NCBI GenBank assembly: GCA_029056365.1
Contig: JAIDBM010000101.1
Coordinates: forward strand, 1 to 5,744
DNA length: 5,744 bases
Direction: 5' to 3'
Source of the DNA: Muribaculaceae bacterium
GTDB lineage: Bacteria; Bacteroidota; Bacteroidia; Bacteroidales; Muribaculaceae
Part shown: positions 4,744-5,744 of the stretch, one piece after another
How positions within the stretch are numbered: the stretch's first letter is position 1
Layout of the letters: every line of letters starts with the position of its first letter
The notes under the pieces: generated by a model
The model's input: the letters and a program-made list of their open reading frames with translations, nothing else
The model's database searches: none
What the model was told of the DNA's origin: nothing
Position numbers and translations under genes: made by a program

Positions 4744-5685
4744 TTAATACCCTTTTCGGTATTTGCCTTCATCGGCATCTTCCAGAATACTGAGATAGGA
4801 ATTGTAGCGCGATTGGGCGATGCGTTGTTCCTCCAGTGCCTGTAGAACAGCGCATCCAGGCTCATGTGTATGGGTGCAGTTTCCGAAACGGCATTCTTTG
4901 CCTGTTTCGAATATTTCGGGAAAGAAGTGCGCCACTTCATTTCTGTCGAAATCAACTGTTCCGAAACCACGCACTCCGGGAGTGTCGATAATTGAGCCGC
5001 CGCCGGGAAGTTTAAACAGCTCGGAGAAGGTGGTGGTATGCATCCCGGTGTCGTGGACGCTTGAAATTTCAGCCGTGCGAAGGTCGATTCCCGGAATAAG
5101 ATCGTTGATTATGGTGCTTTTCCCTACTCCCGAGTTGCCGGAAAGCAGGGTGGTGCGGTTGTGAAGGCATTCGCGCAGAGTATCGATGCCGGCTCCCGTG
5201 CGGGCCGATACTTCTATTACTTTGTAGCCGATTGAGCGGTATAGATAACAGAACGCATCGAGGTATTCCCGGTCGTCTGCATCGGTGAGGAGGTCGGTTT
5301 TGTTCACGCATATCACTGCATCGATGTCGTATGCCCGTGATGTAGCCAGAAAGCGGTCGATAAAGGTGGTTGAGGTTGTGGGGTGGGCGAGAGTCGCTAC
5401 CAGCATGGCGCAATCGATGTTCGCAGCCAGGATATGGGATTCTTTCGACAGGTTGGATGCCTTTCGGATTATGTAGTTGCGGCGCGGGTGTATGTTTGTG
5501 ATGTACGCGGTACCGTCGGCGCCGGGGGCGGCAATGTCGACGATGTCGCCTACCGCTACCGGATTAGTGGTGCGGATGCCTTTGATTCTGAAGTTGCCTT
5601 TTATCTTGCACGGAATTTCTGTTCCTCCATCGAGAGGCTCGACCATGAAGTGCGAACCGGTGTTGCGTATTACTCGTCCTGTCAT
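4744..5685 (-). CDS. rsgA: Ribosome small-subunit-dependent GTPase A (RsgA/YjeQ)
   Basis: 313 aa, full length for the family. RsgA is a circularly permuted GTPase that binds the 30S subunit and acts as a checkpoint in its late maturation; it is cytoplasmic. The N-terminal OB-fold (about 1-70) begins MTGRVIRNTGSHFMVE. The G motifs come in the permuted order G4-G5-G1-G2-G3: NKTD at 128-131, SAR at 160-162, the P-loop GNSGVGKS at 183-190, a G2 Thr within TGMHTTT (213-219), and DTPG at 234-237. The C-terminal zinc-binding site is intact, with C265, C270, H272 and C278 in the C-x4-C-x-H-x5-C spacing. The start ATG at 5685 is preceded by an A-rich stretch, as usual for Bacteroidetes. The upstream gene lies beyond the window. 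A hairpin terminator follows the stop. Nothing in it suggests transfer or decay. Confidence 0.97.
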   Translation of the reverse strand: MTGRVIRNTGSHFMVEPLDGGTEIPCKIKGNFRIKGIRTTNPVAVGDIVDIAAPGADGTAYITNIHPRRNYIIRKASNLSKESHILAANIDCAMLVATLAHPTTSTTFIDRFLATSRAYDIDAVICVNKTDLLTDADDREYLDAFCYLYRSIGYKVIEVSARTGAGIDTLRECLHNRTTLLSGNSGVGKSTIINDLIPGIDLRTAEISSVHDTGMHTTTFSELFKLPGGGSIIDTPGVRGFGTVDFDRNEVAHFFPEIFETGKECRFGNCTHTHEPGCAVLQALEEQRIAQSRYNSYLSILEDADEGKYRKGY

Positions 5686-5702
5686 TTTTTCGAAATTTGG
5701 TC

Positions 5703-5710
5703 TAAAATTA
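5703..5710 (-). promoter_or_regulatory. Weak -7-like box upstream of rsgA
   Basis: The minus strand reads TAATTTTA 17 nt before the rsgA ATG, a 7-of-8 match to TAnnTTTG, but no TTTG or TTG occurs at the expected -33 distance. A small dyad, CGCGA-T-TCGCG (5720-5730), lies just upstream. The window ends at 5744, so whether rsgA has its own promoter or is read through from an upstream gene cannot be decided. Confidence 0.2.
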
Positions 5711-5744
5711 CAACATTTTCGCGATTCGCGTACTGAAATAATGT

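Noticed and set aside
4594..4845. 83-aa plus-strand ORF with a hydrophobic stretch
   Set aside because: Its 3' part is antisense to rsgA and it crosses the rsgA terminator; no plus-strand promoter precedes it in the present orientation. Kept only as a remark under the flipped-state finding.

Overview
The window looks like chromosomal DNA from a Bacteroidales bacterium, most plausibly a gut Muribaculaceae or Bacteroidaceae-like lineage. The evidence is: a gene ending in a type IX secretion (T9SS) sorting domain; secreted proteins sharing the short 'V-x-x-x-D/G-G...F' N-terminal module common in this order; a TTTG / TAnnTTTG promoter; A-rich start regions without Shine-Dalgarno sequences; and roughly 50% GC. 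No species can be named from the sequence alone.

Layout from left to right: (1) 1-585, plus strand: the 3' end of a gene for an ATP-grasp-like enzyme, cut by the window edge. (2) 584-655: a convergent intergenic region with a strong intrinsic terminator for the minus-strand operon. (3) 4225-666, minus strand: a compact three-gene operon. It encodes a 168-aa T9SS-tailed protein, a 545-aa secreted protein with two Ig-like modules and a fimbrillin/FISUMP-like C-terminal domain, and a 465-aa secreted protein with three Fn3-like repeats. The first two genes overlap as ATGA and the second and third are 21 nt apart. (4) 4226-4743: a 518-bp gene-free regulatory region. (5) 5685-4744, minus strand: complete rsgA (ribosome-assembly GTPase) followed by its own terminator hairpin.

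The most interesting part is the 518-bp gap. Two perfect 23-bp inverted repeats (4437-4459 and 4609-4631), each built around the 17-bp odd palindrome ATCTCTTG-S-CAAGAGAT, flank 149 bp. That segment contains one excellent Bacteroidetes promoter (-33 TTTG, 18 nt, -7 TAAATTTG) pointing out over the left repeat into the secreted-protein operon. This is the architecture of a phase-variable invertible promoter (inverton), seen here in the predicted ON orientation. No recombinase gene lies in the window, so it would have to act in trans or lie just outside. The alternative reading is a pair of identical operators for a dimeric regulator. The transcript would have a leader of about 237 nt whose 5' end can fold into a three-way junction containing a long 21-bp stem-loop.

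Inference for the system as a whole: cell-surface or secreted proteins of unknown ligand specificity, co-expressed and probably switched on and off as a block. The flanking rsgA is a housekeeping gene insulated from the switch by its terminator.
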